Below the pieces are notes generated by a model. That model saw nothing but the letters and a program-made list of their open reading frames with translations, made no database searches and was not told where the DNA came from. Below, one piece after another: positions 7,901 to 15,487 of a DNA stretch of 39,736 nt; within the stretch, counting starts at the first letter, position 1; each line of letters opens with the position of its first letter. Position numbers and translations under genes: made by a program. Source of the stretch: a virus; the IMG/VR virus record IMGVR_UViG_3300044695_001732, positions 1-39,736 of that record; one strand, written 5' to 3'.

Positions 7901-10002
7901 TCTTTGGTTGCCAGCAATTTTCCAACGCGTACTTTTCCGCCAGTTGCTTTAGCAATTGTTCGTTGAAAGAATGGATCTTTGGTTAAACGACGCAATTTCC
8001 GTGGATCTGGCAAAAATTGAACCGTATCCATTAATTCGGCAGAAATGGTTGGACTAATAACTTTTGCGCTTAACTGAGAAATGCTTGTTATTCCACTACC
8101 CTGCGCTCCGAGTCGTCGAATAATTTCGTCTTCTGTCAAATCCAACATTCCAGAATCAATTAATCCGCGAACCAAATCGTGGCCTGTGTCTTCGCCAAGT
8201 TCTGTTGCAATTCGAGCGCGCAATTTTGTAACTTGTTGCGTATATTCAGTCATCATTTTATCAATGGCTGCTTTTGGAACGTTGTGTCCTTTTTCCAATA
8301 CCTCACGAACAACAAGTTGGATTTCTTTTTGCACATCGTAAACTGCTGTCCTGCCACCACCGACTTCTGAATACGCTCCAGCAACACGACCCATGATATT
8401 TTGATATGTAGCATCATCAATTTTTGATCTAACAGAATCAAGCAAACGACGCACGTTCTGTACTGCTTTATAACGGGACGTTGGATCGCCTTTAACAATC
8501 ATTTGTTTTGTTGCGGCTTTGCCAATAAATCGTTGTGCATACGCTTCTACGCGAGGAACTCGATAGATTGTTGCGTTTTTAAATTGTGTTGACGCTCGTG
8601 CGCCTGGAAGTTTGCGAATATCGGTTGGAAACTGACCAACCATTTCTGTTTCTTCACCTTTTAGGCGTGATGCGGCTTCAGCAATAACATATTTTACTTT
8701 GTCGCCTTCTCCGTTGTCGACCAAACGGAGCGCGTCTTCGTGCGTAATTGTTCCGTCAAATGCTTTTGATCTAATTTCATCAGCGTAGAAATGGCGCAAG
8801 GTTCCAACTTCTTCAGCAGTTTTACCTTTTTTGGCGGCTGAAAAACCATCAACAAAACCTTGAATGCTTTGTTCCATACGGCGTGCACCACGGGTTTGTC
8901 CCCACCATTCCGAAAATTTGGTGTTATCCCACGTTTGTGTCTGTTCAGAAATGTTTCCTGCGGCAGCGCGTGCTTCTTCTACCGTTGGAGGCATAGGTTT
9001 GTTTAAAAAAAGTTTGCTTGTTTTATCTTTAATTAAACGCAACTCCTCGGTTTGTTTAGCAATTTTTTCTTCAAGGATTGCTGTTGGTTTTCCACCACCT
9101 TTAAGAGTTTTAACCAGTTCTTCTGTATCGCTAATACTTTTTGCAAGCCTTGATGATGTTCTGCGCAATCGAGTAATTTCTTGCCCCACACCAACAATTT
9201 TTGCTAATGCTTTTTCTGCGTAATCTGCTTCAGCTGCTTTTCCTGCTACCCGCAATGCTTCAATTTCTTTTAAAGCAACACCAGTATCGGGAATAGTATT
9301 TCTAACAACCCGTGCTTGTTTAATTGCTTTACCTGCATACAATGTTGGATCTGAATACCAACTGACCGCTCCGTCTACTAAACCGGATACAAGGTTGTAT
9401 GCAAAGGATTTGTCTGGAAGTACTAGACCAGCAGCAAAACGTCCTGCGGTAAATGCGTGTTCGCCAGCATCGTCAATAGTCCCTCGGAATGCTCTTGCTC
9501 GTTCACCTTGCAGTTTTTGTAGTTCTTCACCAGCAAAAAACCCTGAACCTTGTTTGTCGCCATCTTCAAGAAGTGTGCCAAGTTCTGTTGATTGAAAAAT
9601 ACCTCCAAATCCTTTCGGGCGGTTTCGTGAGTTAACCACAGAGGCAATAACGTTTTGTGCAATGTCGTCAGAACTACCAAGTGCAGCAAATGTATATCGA
9701 CTGGCTTTTTTGATGTTTCCAAATACGTTACGTTGAAACCAGTTTTCTGGATCTGGTGTTTGTTCTTGCATTGCCAACGACGACGATGTTTGGTTTGCTG
9801 CATCTACGGCATCCAATGACGCGTTTGATTTTGCTAACGGAAGAACAACGGTTGGTGGTAGGAACTGTCCGCGTCTGTAAACCCCAGCAATGGTTTGTGA
9901 TATTTGTGGGGTAACGCTTGCCTGAATACGCGAACGAAATTTTTCTTTAGCCGCAGCCTCTTGTAGAACTGGACCAGCAAGATCAGGATGTAAAAAGCCC
10001 AT
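4939..10002 (-). CDS. Very large putative internal virion / DNA-ejection protein, 1687 aa
   Basis: The longest gene in the genome, about 13% of its length. It is mostly helical. Notable pieces: a charged coiled-coil region at about 250-330 (RLRRTSSRLAKSISDTEELV); a hydrophobic-aromatic patch at about 724-738 (LLNPGYLVRNLMDGQ), a type I associate with very large phage virion proteins; a second conserved-looking stretch further on (RILAPFGAAWREVITKY); and a Gly/Pro-rich amphipathic stretch (LTAPLTAPIKGLSVGLTY) that could enter membranes. I see no polymerase, transglycosylase or peptidase active site, so it is neither a clear N4-type virion RNA polymerase nor a T7 gp16 with a visible SLT domain. 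The position next to the portal and small head genes suggests it is packaged and ejected with DNA. No tape-measure gene is present elsewhere, which fits a short-tailed virion. Confidence 0.6.
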   Translation of the reverse strand: MGFLHPDLAGPVLQEAAAKEKFRSRIQASVTPQISQTIAGVYRRGQFLPPTVVLPLAKSNASLDAVDAANQTSSSLAMQEQTPDPENWFQRNVFGNIKKASRYTFAALGSSDDIAQNVIASVVNSRNRPKGFGGIFQSTELGTLLEDGDKQGSGFFAGEELQKLQGERARAFRGTIDDAGEHAFTAGRFAAGLVLPDKSFAYNLVSGLVDGAVSWYSDPTLYAGKAIKQARVVRNTIPDTGVALKEIEALRVAGKAAEADYAEKALAKIVGVGQEITRLRRTSSRLAKSISDTEELVKTLKGGGKPTAILEEKIAKQTEELRLIKDKTSKLFLNKPMPPTVEEARAAAGNISEQTQTWDNTKFSEWWGQTRGARRMEQSIQGFVDGFSAAKKGKTAEEVGTLRHFYADEIRSKAFDGTITHEDALRLVDNGEGDKVKYVIAEAASRLKGEETEMVGQFPTDIRKLPGARASTQFKNATIYRVPRVEAYAQRFIGKAATKQMIVKGDPTSRYKAVQNVRRLLDSVRSKIDDATYQNIMGRVAGAYSEVGGGRTAVYDVQKEIQLVVREVLEKGHNVPKAAIDKMMTEYTQQVTKLRARIATELGEDTGHDLVRGLIDSGMLDLTEDEIIRRLGAQGSGITSISQLSAKVISPTISAELMDTVQFLPDPRKLRRLTKDPFFQRTIAKATGGKVRVGKLLATKEGDARAIVDMAEWLQNDLWKPLTLLNPGYLVRNLMDGQFHVALSGDRNLSGMFNNPIAFYSWVMNKRGAEDITGLNFKQQEGWFDAVARNTSRWTGDPTNAAEKVITTGDYVNVSRLQNAEAHTYGILDQLRMLYKSPEVRQGFVQFAKDGTYDVKKALSDLEKNPQLRRELLAIAKDGPRFGLDNGRATVLKTRKGLNDEELLTEWLTPEVGGRIEKWKNTPELSVMAMHNRVPVIEPGASRAFIDDVMPNVDTIDGEAISKRVISMEGKPGVGSIIAGPKNEGYDLVVTGVRKTQRMIRVDGTTAEREVWDTMRIHKERTAWVPSGGNEMVRGKPYDNEAIDVINKIYNSVDNQANELIPAETGYMVRQNMADKDNLGRVMSKWKDITNVFFGTIVGSTMEKLEKSPIYRQYYYKYATENADLLSQKEFQTMVQSIRDGAKRLGITESAYIGGNPRGKEFARLLAKESKATGVGTVQQLDKYAQIVSLKSMKDLLFDAAEKTNLEDTMRILAPFGAAWREVITKYVKQIADDPTNIRKVERVFTGATKVDLENDGTGFFYKDPQTGQYNFNYPMSDKLSRVFTGLTAPLTAPIKGLSVGLTYMPALGPVGQIAANTILPFVPKENEFRRVFLPYGTPGSGLTDFAPGYLRKTFDALRADPEKMQTQYAQTYVETVRALYATGDYNTADPIQREKLLNDAKGKAKILSIFRAVNQFFGPAAGTVKFEVKSDEGDVYMSQLVKQFQDLQAKSYDNAVPEFLEQFGDDMMLYISGKSRSEIGGLTPTDAFEAWANDNKELMAQYKGVAGFLAEGESDFSFAVWKKQIDRGDRSRLTAREILDQSELMVGSAKFRAARLKFGAYPTSEQRTWLRSYRAALHAELPGFPEIASFDPSEFPTFVENLKQLIADPKVANNEVAIASKIYLKKRDEVLAQAGQAGYLTIKSRATAPLRDYLASIGDALIAKYPEFKRVFEQKLQAELMQYEQN

Positions 10003-10004
10003 TG

Positions 10005-10376
10005 TTACTGTGCTTCTGATGTCATTGCGTTAAGCAAGTCCGCCAAATCTTCGTTGGGATACATCGAGTAGATTGCTCGTAGTTCTTCTTTTGCTTGCAT
10101 TTGAGCGTTCATCATGATTGGAATCCCTGCTGCCATAGCGTTTGGTCCTGCTCCGAAGTTTGCTCCTGCGGTGATTGGTTCGTTGGGACGTTCTGTTGGG
10201 CGATTAAATGCGCCAAGCGTTCCAGGAATCGAGTACTGGGGTGCTGGAGCGCCCTTTCCCATGTCTGTTGGGGATTGACCCATTGGGACTGCTCGTTGAG
10301 CATCTTTTGCTTTTTTGATGTCACCGTATGTTCCTTGTGATGCGTTCAAATCAGTTCTATTTGCGTATGCTGCCAT
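10005..10376 (-). CDS. Small head-region protein after the portal, 123 aa
   Basis: It opens MAAYANRTDLNASQGTYGDI, then a Pro/Gly/Ala-rich flexible middle (QRAVPMGQSPTDMGKGAPAP) and an acidic helical end with YSMYPNEDLADLLNAM. The TDL / AVPMG.SPTD pattern is one I associate with small proteins encoded between portal and internal proteins in actinophage-like genomes; this is recollection, not a search. The start codon overlaps the portal stop (TAAATGG), so the two are translated together. It could be a portal accessory or head-completion protein; no biochemical role is visible. Confidence 0.6.
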   Translation of the reverse strand: MAAYANRTDLNASQGTYGDIKKAKDAQRAVPMGQSPTDMGKGAPAPQYSIPGTLGAFNRPTERPNEPITAGANFGAGPNAMAAGIPIMMNAQMQAKEELRAIYSMYPNEDLADLLNAMTSEAQ

Positions 10377-12176
10377 TTATAATCCGCCCCCCATTGGTGG
10401 TTGACCGCCGCCTCCGCCACCAAGAGCAGCTAATAGGCCGCCTATGTCTTGTGGTGGTGCTGCTGGTGCTGTTTGTTGTTGTGCGCCCATCCCTGGCATT
10501 CCAAGTCCTGGCATTGTTTCTGGTGCACCTGCTGGTGCCATTGCTGCTTGACGGTCTTTGGCACGTTGATCGGTGCGTTTTACGGCATCAAACAGCGTGA
10601 CATCTTGTTCTACAACAAGTTTGGTTAGATATGCCAAATCTTCTGGCTGATATGGACCATCAGGGTTTGAAGCTTGTTGTTGAATGCTTTGAAGTAACGC
10701 ACTTTCCACCCCTTCTGCAATAATACGGTCATGTTCTAGGTCAGGGTCGGATATGAGTGGGTCCGCTTCACGCGCTGATTCTTTACTCATTAAGCCCGTA
10801 CCGAGTCTCTGACCTAAACCTACGATCAAACTGTTTACGTCTGATCCTGCTGCCGAATATGCAACATAATGGAAATCTGTTTGCCAAATTTTGTTTGCTT
10901 GATATGACTCCATGCCAACTGATTGTTTACCACCCATATAGAATGTTTTGGTGGTGTTACCCCAATATGCTTTTTCGATTGCAATAGCGATCTTGTCTTC
11001 AGCAAATAGTGATTGCTCAAAGGTTGCTTGTGCTTCTTGAACACGGAAATCTACTGTTGCTGAAAGAACTGATTCTCCGCGACGACCAGTTCGGATGTTG
11101 GACGCTGATTCACCGCCGAACTCTGCAGGAATTGCACCCTCTAAACGTTCTTGACGCTCCAACCGATCTAGTGCGGTATCGGTCTTATAGCCAGGGTTAA
11201 GTTGCAACTGTTGAATGTCGCCACCTTTGACGATACCCAACTGTCCTTGTTTGCCGTTTGCTACTTGCATGATTTCAGGGTTTTCACCTGGTCGTGCAAT
11301 CAGATATTCTTCAGGGAAGATGCCTCGCTCGATAGCAATTTCTGTAAGTGCTTGTAGTCGTGCGCGCGTGTAATACATGCCCATCACACCGTCAAACTGG
11401 CCGCGAGGTTTATCTAGGGTAATGCGGTTTGCTACAACAGCCAACGGCATGTTGGTGCGGTTTGGAATGTACTCGATGCTGAGTGCTTCAACACCGGCAC
11501 GTTCTGATGCGGTAAGGTTTGGGCTATCTTCTGCGCCAAGAACTACTAAATGGATACACTCTGGTGAAACATATTCAAGCATCGTGTACTTTGTTGAGCC
11601 ATCTACTTTGCCCATACGGAGTTTGCCAACAACAAGATTGCCATAGTTCTGAAGCAGGTATGTTGCTGTGGCTTTGAACGTAAAGATGCAGTCTTCTGGG
11701 ACTGGGTTGTCTGGGTCGTCACTAAACGCAGGGAAGGTATCTAGTGGGTTGCGTACAGTCCACACTGGCATCAAGGTTTTAAAGTCTGGTTTTAGAACTA
11801 CAGCCGATTGTGAGTAGCCAAGAAGGTGACGTGCACGGCGACGCATTTTCATTTGCATACGGTTGTGATCCCAAATGGAAAGCATTGCCCGTTTACGCAT
11901 TTTGGCTGTGGACTTGGAACGGTCTGAGCCTTCTTTAACTGGCGGGAAATATGGGGATGGCATGGTCGATGCAACACGCATAGACATTTGATCCAAGCCT
12001 TGCACCAACAGGTTTGCTACAGAAGCTTTAGCATTCTTATCTAGTTCGTTTAGTGGAACGATTACGTCACCGTTGGCAAGATCCCGTACACGGCGCATTT
12101 GTTCCTGCACTGGACCCTGTGATCTACGCCTATGTTCGTAAAGCGCAACGATTTCTTCAGTGGTAAGCAAACGCAC
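10377..12176 (-). CDS. Portal protein, 599 aa
   Basis: Forms the dodecameric ring at the head vertex through which DNA is packaged and released. Signs: the N-terminus LTTEEIVALYEHRRRSQGPV, a basic segment RKRAMLSIWDHNRMQMKMRR near 95-115, then WTVRNPLDTFPAFSDDP, and a long helical region toward a Pro/Gly/Gln-rich C-tail (GLGMPGMGAQQQ ... LGGGGGGQPP). About 600 residues is usual for portals of this kind, and it lies immediately after the terminase. The GTG at 12176 has its AGGA touching it, which is too close. TTG at 12170 is spaced five bases from AGGAG and is the better start, making the protein two residues shorter. Confidence 0.87.
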   Translation of the reverse strand: MRLLTTEEIVALYEHRRRSQGPVQEQMRRVRDLANGDVIVPLNELDKNAKASVANLLVQGLDQMSMRVASTMPSPYFPPVKEGSDRSKSTAKMRKRAMLSIWDHNRMQMKMRRRARHLLGYSQSAVVLKPDFKTLMPVWTVRNPLDTFPAFSDDPDNPVPEDCIFTFKATATYLLQNYGNLVVGKLRMGKVDGSTKYTMLEYVSPECIHLVVLGAEDSPNLTASERAGVEALSIEYIPNRTNMPLAVVANRITLDKPRGQFDGVMGMYYTRARLQALTEIAIERGIFPEEYLIARPGENPEIMQVANGKQGQLGIVKGGDIQQLQLNPGYKTDTALDRLERQERLEGAIPAEFGGESASNIRTGRRGESVLSATVDFRVQEAQATFEQSLFAEDKIAIAIEKAYWGNTTKTFYMGGKQSVGMESYQANKIWQTDFHYVAYSAAGSDVNSLIVGLGQRLGTGLMSKESAREADPLISDPDLEHDRIIAEGVESALLQSIQQQASNPDGPYQPEDLAYLTKLVVEQDVTLFDAVKRTDQRAKDRQAAMAPAGAPETMPGLGMPGMGAQQQTAPAAPPQDIGGLLAALGGGGGGQPPMGGGL

Positions 12177-12210
12177 TCCTAGATATGAGAATTAGAACAA
12201 AGATACCACA

Positions 12211-14184
12211 CTAAATCCAAGTGGGTCGCCACTGTTTTGGTGGGGCAACGGCAGCACGCAAATGTGGCATGTGTAGTTCAGCAAACCAATGTGCCATCAC
12301 AAGGTCAGTACCGTTCTTTTTATTTCTAGTCCACGTTGACATCTCATCAATGAATGCCATTGTCTTCCAGTTGTCTCTCATCGAGGGCAATCGCACTTGC
12401 CCTGTTCTCCATAGCGGCGGCAAAAGAGCCTCAACTCCAAGGTTTTCATCCAGCTTGTTCCTAGACGTAGTGTGCGGCACGACATTGACGGTGTGTAACG
12501 CTTGCCATTTGCGAACGAAATCATGTGCCAAAAGAAACCTTTGCGCCGCATTAACTTCCACCACCCAATGTGAAATCGGATAACCCATCTCAAAGGAACG
12601 ATTTTGCCAATCCTCCATAATGCCAGAATAGGTGCGGCTTCCTGTATCAAACCCAAGGAGTTCTTCCGCTGTGAGCCGAATTCGTTCAACATCTACTAAG
12701 TATCTTAGGTTAGTTTCCGGTTGGAACAACCACCATTGGATAGCCCAGAACTGGGTTGGCGAAGGGTCAACTGACGCAATCGAAATGATCGGTGGACGTA
12801 ACCCAGGTGGGATATACCCTGGTCTACGGTCCGCATCAATACACCCTGGGTACATGGTGCCGTCGTTTCCGATACCTCCAGTAGCCCAAGTGCGCTCAAT
12901 CAGGTACGCACCTTCAGCCATGTTCTCCTGTTGATACACAATCTTAAACTTGGCTGGGTTGTTGTACCGAACATACGATAGATCTTTCCAAGAAAGCCTA
13001 AAGGGGTCAAGCATTGGACCGTCAGGCCATGGTGGGGCCGACTGTTTCCTAGAAGCAGGCCCAGTGTCCAACTCCTCGTAATAGGCTTTGTAGATTAGGT
13101 GATGATATTTATGTTTCTTAGTTGGTTCAACAGTAGGTTCATCTATGGTGGTCACATCTGACCCGTCATAGGTGTCTTCAAAGTCGTCGTAAGTAATTTT
13201 TGATAGGCAATGCGCGTACAAATCTTGTGGTCCAAGCCTCTGCCCAATCACAGCCAGCACACCACCTGGATCTACACGGGCTTCAGCCATCGAATCCCAC
13301 CGTTCCAGCAACTTATCCCTAGAAATAGACTCTTTAGAGTTTTCAGGGGAAGCAACGTCGTCAAATAGCACCAGATCGGCACGGTGACCAATGAACTCTG
13401 AGTCAATACCGTAAGCAGAGACGGTAGGTTCCTTGTTGTCCAGACCACCAATGTTCTGTTGCTCAACAATAAACTCCTCGGCACGCCACAAAGCGTTCAC
13501 AGTATTGGGTTTAAACCGCCCATAATCTAACGACAAGCATGATTCAGCGTTTAAAGCTAACCCTCGACGCACCATATCGGGGTCAGGGTGCAAAGGGACA
13601 GTCCTTTCAAGGGTGTCCCTGATACGACGCGAGTACATCTTAGCCAAAGTTTGTGATACAGAACCGATCATCACACGGATAGCCCTATTACGAACAATCA
13701 TCCACACAGCCACATCATGAAACAACGTGGACTTACCAGCACCAGGAGGAACATTCAACACCAAAAACTCTTTTTCCTCAGATTGCAAATACTCCACAAT
13801 CTTGTAAGCCGCATCAACCTGCCAAGGAGACGGAACACGACCCAAATAAACCCTACGGAAATAATCGAAATCATCCAACCCACGTTGCGCCCGCTCAGAC
13901 AAACGACCCGTAGGAATAACAGGAGGCAAACTATCCCCAGCCACCACCTGCTTCGCTACAGCACGCTGACGCTTACCACCATGAGACGCATCCTCCTTAC
14001 CTTCAAGCAAAGAAACCTCAGCCAACTCCGCTTTAGTTCTCTTAGCCTTATTAGACCAATTAATCGCAGTACGATAATTGATACCCGCAATCTTCGCAGC
14101 TTCAGTAATAGACAACCCAGAATTTAAAGCCTGCCAAAAAAGTGCACGATCATTAGCAGAAACAGTGCGTTTACCTTTAGTCAT
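12211..14184 (-). CDS. terL: Terminase large subunit with N-terminal HTH domain, 657 aa
   Basis: ATP-driven DNA packaging motor and nuclease. Residues about 18-46 form a helix-turn-helix (SGLSITEAAKIAGINYRTAI) like those of small terminase subunits. A linker follows, then the ATPase: Walker A PPGAGKST at 146-153 and Walker B ADLVLFDDVA at 269-278. The C-terminal RNase-H-like nuclease has SIASVDPSPTQ (Asp 473), a VDVERI strand (Asp 498) and VVEVNAAQRF (Glu 543). No separate small subunit gene is seen, so the HTH may supply DNA recognition. The ATG at 14184 has only a weak ribosome site; a perfect AGGAGG about 40 bases upstream lies in a hairpin. The first ~165 codons prefer T/G at the third base while the rest prefers C/A more, hinting at a recombinant origin. 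Confidence 0.92.
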   Translation of the reverse strand: MTKGKRTVSANDRALFWQALNSGLSITEAAKIAGINYRTAINWSNKAKRTKAELAEVSLLEGKEDASHGGKRQRAVAKQVVAGDSLPPVIPTGRLSERAQRGLDDFDYFRRVYLGRVPSPWQVDAAYKIVEYLQSEEKEFLVLNVPPGAGKSTLFHDVAVWMIVRNRAIRVMIGSVSQTLAKMYSRRIRDTLERTVPLHPDPDMVRRGLALNAESCLSLDYGRFKPNTVNALWRAEEFIVEQQNIGGLDNKEPTVSAYGIDSEFIGHRADLVLFDDVASPENSKESISRDKLLERWDSMAEARVDPGGVLAVIGQRLGPQDLYAHCLSKITYDDFEDTYDGSDVTTIDEPTVEPTKKHKYHHLIYKAYYEELDTGPASRKQSAPPWPDGPMLDPFRLSWKDLSYVRYNNPAKFKIVYQQENMAEGAYLIERTWATGGIGNDGTMYPGCIDADRRPGYIPPGLRPPIISIASVDPSPTQFWAIQWWLFQPETNLRYLVDVERIRLTAEELLGFDTGSRTYSGIMEDWQNRSFEMGYPISHWVVEVNAAQRFLLAHDFVRKWQALHTVNVVPHTTSRNKLDENLGVEALLPPLWRTGQVRLPSMRDNWKTMAFIDEMSTWTRNKKNGTDLVMAHWFAELHMPHLRAAVAPPKQWRPTWI

Positions 14185-14205
14185 GTTATGCTCAACGCTA
14201 GCAGT

Positions 14206-14254
14206 TCCACAGGGTTAAAGGATATGTCCTCCTCGTGGTTGTGGTCCCTGTGGA
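14206..14254 (-). promoter_or_regulatory. Hairpin in the terminase leader enclosing an AGGAGG
   Basis: A 9-bp perfect inverted repeat, TCCACAGGG (minus strand) against CCCTGTGGA, arms 14206-14214 and 14246-14254. The loop carries the strong ribosome-binding sequence AGGAGG, which can itself pair locally (AGGA.CATA.TCCT). It lies 22-70 bases upstream of the terminase start. It may control terminase translation or be part of a terminase recognition site; either is inference from structure and position. Confidence 0.4.
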
Positions 14255-14270
14255 CTGCTACAGTATTAAC

Positions 14271-14341
14271 TGTTGGTGGGTGTGCCTGTAGAGATAGTTT
14301 CGTCGGGTTACTAACTCCAGGGTTCCCCTCACCCACCAACA
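14271..14341. repeat. 12-bp perfect inverted repeat upstream of the terminase
   Basis: TGTTGGTGGGTG at 14271-14282 pairs exactly with CACCCACCAACA at 14330-14341, separated by 47 bases that contain GTTACTAAC and GGG.TT.CCC mini-palindromes. Neither side has a T-run, so a terminator is unlikely. Next to a terminase gene with its own HTH, this is a reasonable candidate for a pac or cos recognition structure. Confidence 0.5.
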
Positions 14342-14539
14342 TTAAAAACATCTGCTACACTCAACACACACTCGTCGGGAAGACGACACACAAAAACTCC
14401 ACGGTCGTACCCTCGTTGCACAGGGCGGGACACAAACCCACGGGAACGTGGTCTTACCCACATGCGTCGACATGAGGGAGCAGCGTAATGAACGCCACAT
14501 CATTAAAACAAAAGTGTCGGTCCACAAGACTACGGCGAC

Positions 14540-14560
14540 TTTTCCACAACCTGTGGATAA
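14540..14560. promoter_or_regulatory. Inverted pair of DnaA-box-like sequences
   Basis: TTTTCCACA at 14540-14548 faces TGTGGATAA at 14552-14560. The second is, on the minus strand, TTATCCACA, the consensus bacterial DnaA box; the first differs at one position. The two are three bases apart and sit beside an A/T-rich stretch (14586-14672) that could melt. This suggests a host-DnaA-dependent origin or a DnaA-regulated promoter. A single pair can arise by chance, so confidence is limited. Confidence 0.4.
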
Positions 14561-14773
14561 ACAGTGGGGGGAACACCGCACACCCCAAATGCATATAAAA
14601 GGTGAACAACCGCAACCCCTCAAAGAGCCCCTTAATACGCAAATATACGGGAACGCTTATAGATATATACCAGACCCGTGCTGACGGCATACCCCCAGTC
14701 CTCAACACGGACATACGGACATGCTTTTGTGTCGCACACTACACGGATGACGTCCGATTGGGACTGCAACCGA

Positions 14774-14816
14774 GGCGCGCAACGAGTCGCCTCTTGGCGA
14801 CGAGATTGCGCGCGCC
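14774..14816. repeat. Two-tier stem-loop, GC-rich
   Basis: The outer arms GCGCGCAA (14775-14782) and TTGCGCGC (14806-14813) enclose an inner perfect stem GTCGCC TCTT GGCGAC (14786-14801), with short internal bulges. Such a long stacked hairpin with a four-base loop is unlikely by chance. There is no flanking T-run, so it is more likely an RNA structure, a protein-binding cruciform or a processing site than an intrinsic terminator. Confidence 0.55.
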
Positions 14817-14857
14817 CACAAAACGGATATAACAGATACACGCAGCGAAGTCAATAT

Positions 14858-15273
14858 CTAACCGACTTACACCGAGTCGCGGCATTTTTTTTAGGGCGCC
14901 TGGTGCACACGAATACGGCACAACTAGATCGACGTCCTCGAGTCGGTCGAGTCCTCGAGGTTGCCTAGTCGAGTTGGTTGGTTGGTCGTCTCGACTTCTG
15001 ATTGTGTTGGTTTGCCCTGGGCACTTGTCGCGTGTTTGTTTTTTGGTGTTGTCTCGTGGCTTCTGTGTGCGTGGTTTTTTGGTCTGGTGCGTGTTTTCGT
15101 CTAATCGACTTAGTCTCGATGTGTGCCGGAGTTTGGTTGTCGAGTTTTGCTCGAGGTCGAGTGTCTAATCGTTTTAGATGTTTGCGCGTTGGGGCCGGTA
15201 GTTCGCGAGTTCTAATCGACTTAGTTGTTTTGTTTGTTCGAGCTGCGTAATTTGCGATTTGTAATCGAGTTAG
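14858..15273. promoter_or_regulatory. Array A: five 13-bp palindromic sites downstream of the MoxR/VWA operon
   Basis: Sites: 14858-14870 CTAACCGACTTAC, 15101-15113 CTAATCGACTTAG, 15165-15177 CTAATCGTTTTAG, 15212-15224 CTAATCGACTTAG and 15261-15273 GTAATCGAGTTAG. Positions 2-4 (TAA) and 10-12 (TTA) never vary. The last four are spaced 64, 47 and 49 bases apart, and parts of the spacers repeat (CTCGAGGTCGAGTGT at 15150-15164 and 15302-15316). They lie between the last operon gene and the terminase. Operators or stoperators for a repressor are the simplest reading. The binding protein is unknown. Confidence 0.7.
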
Positions 15274-15487
15274 TTTGTTGCGTCGAGTTTTGTTTCGCGC
15301 GACTCGAGGTCGAGTGTTGTGTCGGGTTTTGCCCTGGGGGATTGTGTCGAGTTGTTTGTTTGCGTCGCTCTAATGCGTTCCTATTGCGTGTTTTTTTGTG
15401 CTGGAACGCGAAACGACCTCAAGTCCGACTCGCCAGGGGATTGCGCGAATGGGACTCGAGGTCGTCGAGTGTTGAGACGTGCGCCGA
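15274..15487. other. Gene-free spacer at the 3' side of the island operon
   Basis: No believable gene. The sequence is dense in TCGAG words and holds further copies of CTCGAGGTCG (15302 and 15453 areas) and an incomplete palindrome half (CTAATGCG near 15370). No intrinsic terminator (GC stem plus T-run on the minus strand) was found after the stop at 15488, so the operon may read through toward the terminase. Confidence 0.5.

Larger units (their letters stand above)
14185..14857. other. Gene-free structured region upstream of the terminase
   Basis: About 670 bases with no believable gene on either strand. Besides the two inverted repeats listed separately it holds small hairpins at 14372-14386 (TCGTC/GACGA) and 14438-14451 (CCACG GGAA CGTGG), an A/T-rich stretch at 14586-14672 with TATATAC and TATAAAAG words (possible late promoters), and a tandem 8-bp repeat ACGGACAT at 14707-14722. 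The base composition turns to the island type after about 14830. The region probably contains the late promoter and a packaging and/or replication origin. Confidence 0.55.

Noticed and set aside
14342-14921. Four overlapping minus-strand open frames of 60-93 codons upstream of the terminase
   Set aside because: No ribosome sites, Arg/Cys-rich shadow-like proteins, and they overlap each other and strong inverted repeats.
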